Source: Pseudomonadota bacterium | GTDB lineage: Bacteria > Pseudomonadota > Alphaproteobacteria > Caulobacterales > Aquidulcibacteraceae | Direction of reading: 5' to 3' | DNA: 7,414 bases | NCBI GenBank assembly: GCA_023410295.1 | Contig: JAEYPY010000036.1 | Location: 1 to 7,414, forward strand | Shown here: piece after piece, positions 4,292 through 7,414 of the stretch | Layout of the letters: each line of letters begins with the position of its first letter | Numbering within the stretch: position 1 is the stretch's first letter | Notes under the pieces: model-generated | The model's database searches: none | What the model was told of the DNA's origin: nothing | What the model saw: only the letters and a program-made list of their open reading frames with translations | Translations under genes and position numbers: made by a program

Positions 4292-5065
4292 ATGGCGCAA
4301 GCTGACATCCTCGCCGTGCTTTGCGGCGCAGCCGTGGGCCTGGTGCTCGCAGTGATCGGGGGCGGCGGCTCGATCCTGGCGACGCCGGCCCTGCTGTACA
4401 TTGTCGGCGTCTCCAATCCGCACATGGCCATCGGCACCAGCGCACTCGCCGTTTCGGTCAACGCGCTGGCCAATTTCTTCAACCACCTGCGCCGCGGCCA
4501 TGTGAAGTGGCGCTGCGCTCTGGTCTTCGCCATAGCCGGCGTGATCGGCGCCAGCGTCGGCGCCGCGATCGGCAAGGCCACCGACGCGCAAATCCTGTTG
4601 CCGCTGTTCGCGCTGCTGATGATCGTTGTCGGCATCGCCATGCTGCGTCCGCGCAAAAACGAGGGCGACGGCAACGTGCAGCTGACGATGCAGAACCTGC
4701 CGAAACTCGTCGCCTACGGTCTGGGCGTCGGCGCGCTTTCCGGTTTCTTCGGCATCGGCGGGGGCTTTCTCATCGTGCCCGGCCTCATCGCCGCCACCGG
4801 CATGAGCATGATCCAGGCCATCGGCTCGTCGCTCTTTTCCGTGTTCAGCTTCGGCGCGACCACCGCGGCAAGCTACGCGTTCAGCGACCTCGTCGACTGG
4901 CGCATCGCCGGGCTCTTCATCGGTGGTGGCATTATCGGCGGCGCGCTCGGCGCAAGCTTCGCCACCCGACTCGCCAAACAACGCGGCGCCCTACAACGCA
5001 TCTTCGCCGGCGTGGTGTTCGCGGTCGCTGCTTATATGCTGTGGCGGACGCTGATCGTCCCTTAA
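4292..5065 (+). CDS. TauE/SafE-family membrane exporter (probable sulfite or sulfur-anion export)
   Basis: This 257-residue inner-membrane protein has about eight hydrophobic segments and the pseudo-duplicated halves of the TauE/SafE family. The repeated glycine-rich motif appears as GGGGSILATPAL (23-34) and GIGGGFLIVPGL (154-165). The linker at about 119-136 is polar and should be cytoplasmic. Family members are linked to export of sulfite, sulfoacetate or other organosulfur anions. Next to a persulfide dioxygenase, whose product is sulfite, sulfite is the likeliest cargo, but this is inferred from context. The ATG at 4292 has no clear Shine-Dalgarno sequence and follows the rhodanese stop by 21 bases, so it may depend on translational coupling. 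Its TAA stop (5063-5065) overlaps the stop of convergent gyrB. Confidence 0.9.
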   Translation: MAQADILAVLCGAAVGLVLAVIGGGGSILATPALLYIVGVSNPHMAIGTSALAVSVNALANFFNHLRRGHVKWRCALVFAIAGVIGASVGAAIGKATDAQILLPLFALLMIVVGIAMLRPRKNEGDGNVQLTMQNLPKLVAYGLGVGALSGFFGIGGGFLIVPGLIAATGMSMIQAIGSSLFSVFSFGATTAASYAFSDLVDWRIAGLFIGGGIIGGALGASFATRLAKQRGALQRIFAGVVFAVAAYMLWRTLIVP

Positions 5066-7414
5066 GCGTCCACGTCCGCTTCTAGCGCGAATTCCTGGAT
5101 GAACTCGCGCCGCGGCTCGACCACGTCGCCCATCAGCTTTGAGAACATCTCGTCCGCATCGTCTGCGTGGCTCACCTTCACTTGCAGCAGGTTGCGGATT
5201 TCGGGGTCGAGCGTGGTTTCCCAGAGCTGTTCGGCGTTCATTTCGCCGAGGCCTTTGTAGCGCTGGATCGAAACGCCTTTGCGGCCGGCGGCTTCGATCG
5301 CGTGCAGCAGCGAGAGCGGCCCATGCACCTCAGTCACGTCCTGGCCGCGGCGCAGCGTGGCGCGCCCGGCATAGGTTTCGCGCAGCGCCGGCGCCCGATC
5401 GGCGAGACGGCGCGTGTCGGTCGAGGAGAGGAAGAGCGTATCCAGCACCACGCGTTCGGCGACCCCGCGCACGGTGCGTTCCAGCACCAGCGCGCCATCG
5501 GGATCGAAGCGGCCGGTCCAGCTGTCTTCGCCCTCTTCGGCGATGACGTTGAGGCGGCGCGCCGCTTCCTGCGCTTCGGCTTCGCCCGCGCCCTGCGCGA
5601 ACGCGCCGGCGAGCGCAGCGTGCACCAGTACGGCATCGGGTGCGCGCTGGTGCAGGCGCCTGACCAAAGCTTCGACAGCGGCGGCCTCGCGCGCGAGACG
5701 CTTTAGGTCATCGCCGGCGATTTGCGCGCCGCCCGCGGTTTCGAGCACCGCGCCGGCCGAACCTTCCTCGATCAAAAAGCTCTCGAACTCGGCCTGATCC
5801 TTGAGATAGCGCCCGCCCTTGCCTTTGCTGGCTTTGTAGAGCGGCGGCTGGGCGATGTAGAGATAGCCGCCATCGATCAGCTCCGGCATCTGCCGGTAGA
5901 AGAAGGTCAAGAGCAGCGTGCGGATGTGGGCGCCGTCGACGTCGGCGTCCGTCATAATGATGATCTTGTGGTAGCGGAGCTTATTGAGATCGATGTCGCC
6001 CTCGCTGCGGCCAATGCCGGCGCCGAGCGCGGTGATCAGCGTGCCGACCTGATCCGATGAGAGCATCTTATCGAAGCGCGCGCGCTCGACGTTGAGGATC
6101 TTGCCGCGGAGCGGCAGCACGGCTTGATAGTCGCGGTTGCGGCCTTGCTTGGCGGAGCCGCCGGCGGAATCGCCCTCGACGATAAAGAGCTCGGACTTGG
6201 CCGGGTCCTTTTCCTGGCAGTCGGCGAGCTTGCCGGGCAGCGAGGCGACATCGAGCGAGGACTTGCGGCGCATTTCGCGCGCCTTGCGCGCCGCTTCGCG
6301 CGCGGCGGCGGCCTGCACGATCTTGCCCATCACGGTCTTGGCGTGGCCTGGGTTTTCTTCGAACCATTGCGCGAGCGCATCGCCCATTAGGTTCTCGACC
6401 ACGGGGCGGACTTCGCTGGAGACCAGTTTTTCCTTGGTTTGCGAGGAAAATTTGGGGTCCGGCACTTTGACGCTGAGTACGCAGGTGAGGCCTTCGCGGG
6501 CGTCATCGCCCGTGATCTCGACCTTCTCCTTCTTCGCGATTCCCGAGGATTGCATGTAGCTGTTCACCACGCGCGTCAGCGCGCCGCGGAAGCCGGCGAG
6601 GTGCGTGCCGCCGTCCTTCTGCGGGATGTTGTTGGTAAAGCAGAGCGTAGTTTCGTGATAGCCGTCGTTCCACTGCATCGAGGCTTCGACGGTAATGCCG
6701 TCCTTCTCGCCGATGACGTAGATCGCTTCGGGGATGAGCGGTGAGCGTGAGCGGTCGAGGTGCGCGACGTAAGCCTTGACGCCGCCTTCGTAGAAGAGCG
6801 TTTCCTCGAACGGCTCGGGGCCACGCAGATCCTTGAAGATGATGCGCACGCCGGAATTGAGAAAGGCGAGCTCGCGCAGGCGGTGCTCGATCGTCTTGCG
6901 ATCGTATTCGGTCATGGTGAAGGTGCGCGGGGAAGCTAGGAAGCGCACGGCCGTGCCACGCTTGGGCTTGCCGTCCACCAGTGGTGCGTCACCAACCACC
7001 GCGAGCGGGGTTTCGGCGTCGCCGTTGCGGAAGCGCATGTAGTGCTCTTTGCCGCCACGCCAGATACGCAGGTCGAGCCACTCCGAGAGCGCGTTGACGA
7101 CCGAGACACCGACGCCGTGCAGGCCCCCGGAGACCTTGTAGGAGTTCTGGTCGAACTTCCCGCCGGCGTGGAGCTGGGTCATGATCACTTCGGCGGCGGA
7201 AACCCCCTCCTCGTGGTGGATATCCGTTGGGATGCCGCGCCCGTCGTCGGTGATCTCGGCGCTGCCGTCGGCGTGCAAAATCACCTGCACATTCTTGGCG
7301 TGGCCAGCCAGCGCCTCGTCGATCGCATTATCGACCACCTCGTAAATCATGTGATGGAGGCCGGACCCGTCGTCCGTATCCCCAATATACATCCCCGGCC
7401 GCTTCCTGACGGCG
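5062..7414 (-). CDS. gyrB: DNA gyrase subunit B, 5' end beyond the window
   Basis: GyrB is the ATPase and DNA-cleavage subunit that works with GyrA to introduce negative supercoils. The reading frame continues upstream of the Met codon at 7392 as AVRKRPG to the right edge, so the gene is partial and probably lacks only about 25-35 residues. Numbering from that Met, the GHKL ATPase shows EVVDN (18-22), DDGRGIP (49-55) and the SGGLHGVGVSVVN lid (88-100). The QTK loop (318-320) contacts ATP. The TOPRIM metal site is EGDSA (406-410) and DADVD (482-486). QRYKGLGEMN (710-719) and the EPRREFI tail complete it. Residues about 545-690 form the large low-conservation insert seen in Gram-negative GyrB. 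MLSSDQVGTLITALGAGIG-type sequence (443-461) favours GyrB over ParE. It is convergent with the exporter gene. Confidence 0.98.
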   Translation of the reverse strand, partial: AVRKRPGMYIGDTDDGSGLHHMIYEVVDNAIDEALAGHAKNVQVILHADGSAEITDDGRGIPTDIHHEEGVSAAEVIMTQLHAGGKFDQNSYKVSGGLHGVGVSVVNALSEWLDLRIWRGGKEHYMRFRNGDAETPLAVVGDAPLVDGKPKRGTAVRFLASPRTFTMTEYDRKTIEHRLRELAFLNSGVRIIFKDLRGPEPFEETLFYEGGVKAYVAHLDRSRSPLIPEAIYVIGEKDGITVEASMQWNDGYHETTLCFTNNIPQKDGGTHLAGFRGALTRVVNSYMQSSGIAKKEKVEITGDDAREGLTCVLSVKVPDPKFSSQTKEKLVSSEVRPVVENLMGDALAQWFEENPGHAKTVMGKIVQAAAAREAARKAREMRRKSSLDVASLPGKLADCQEKDPAKSELFIVEGDSAGGSAKQGRNRDYQAVLPLRGKILNVERARFDKMLSSDQVGTLITALGAGIGRSEGDIDLNKLRYHKIIIMTDADVDGAHIRTLLLTFFYRQMPELIDGGYLYIAQPPLYKASKGKGGRYLKDQAEFESFLIEEGSAGAVLETAGGAQIAGDDLKRLAREAAAVEALVRRLHQRAPDAVLVHAALAGAFAQGAGEAEAQEAARRLNVIAEEGEDSWTGRFDPDGALVLERTVRGVAERVVLDTLFLSSTDTRRLADRAPALRETYAGRATLRRGQDVTEVHGPLSLLHAIEAAGRKGVSIQRYKGLGEMNAEQLWETTLDPEIRNLLQVKVSHADDADEMFSKLMGDVVEPRREFIQEFALEADVDA

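Noticed and set aside
4076..4981. Open minus-strand frame of about 300 codons opposite the rhodanese and exporter genes
   Set aside because: It is antisense to two well-supported genes, has a repetitive Asp/Gly/Ala/His/Gln composition typical of reverse reading of membrane-protein codons, and shows no ribosome-binding site or known motif.
5139..5706. Plus-strand open frames opposite gyrB, up to about 180 codons
   Set aside because: They mirror the gyrB codons in high-GC DNA and carry no motif; gyrB is unambiguous there.
5718..5917. TOPRIM-domain insert of gyrB as foreign or fused sequence
   Set aside because: A large variable insert at this place is normal for Gram-negative GyrB, and the flanking catalytic motifs are in order and in frame.

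Overview
The window is GC-rich chromosomal DNA from a Gram-negative bacterium, most likely an alphaproteobacterium. The evidence is the GyrB sequence with its TOPRIM insertion, two lipobox lipoproteins, third-codon positions dominated by G/C, and a sulfide-detoxification module typical of that class. A placement near Caulobacterales/Hyphomonadales is only an impression. No mobile element, CRISPR array, tRNA or rRNA was recognised.

Layout, left to right. Positions 1-163 hold no convincing gene, but there is a hairpin with a short T tract. Positions 164-2068 carry three minus-strand genes read in the order thpR (RNA 2',3'-cyclic phosphodiesterase), a Sir2-type NAD-dependent deacylase with a TTG start, and a small proline/alanine-rich lipoprotein of unknown role. 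Positions 2069-2472 have no gene but are rich in structure: a palindromic heptamer repeat directly upstream of thpR, a T-tailed hairpin on the plus strand, a long composite stem, and a GC hairpin just after the next gene. Positions 2473-2910 (minus) encode a lipid-anchored monohaem cytochrome c, with a perfect 10-bp-arm palindrome containing TTGA-N6-TCAA upstream.

Positions 3009-5065 form a sulfide/persulfide detoxification locus. A minus-strand ETHE1/Blh-type persulfide dioxygenase is divergent from a plus-strand pair, a single-domain rhodanese and a TauE/SafE-type anion exporter. The 74-bp gap between them carries an AT-rich inverted repeat that resembles a BigR/SqrR-type operator and overlaps candidate promoters in both directions. 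The inferred chemistry is that the dioxygenase oxidises glutathione persulfide to sulfite, the rhodanese moves sulfane sulfur between persulfide, sulfite and thiosulfate, and the membrane protein exports sulfite or a related anion. Neither a sulfide:quinone oxidoreductase nor the expected ArsR-family sensor lies in the window.

Positions 5062-7414 (minus) are gyrB, cut off at its 5' end by the window edge. Its stop codon overlaps the exporter's stop in a shared TTAA.

The genes are mostly familiar families. The parts most worth checking are the intergenic ones: the divergent sulfur-responsive control region, the FNR/FixK-like palindrome before the cytochrome, and the structured 400-bp gap. No wholly new system could be demonstrated from sequence alone.
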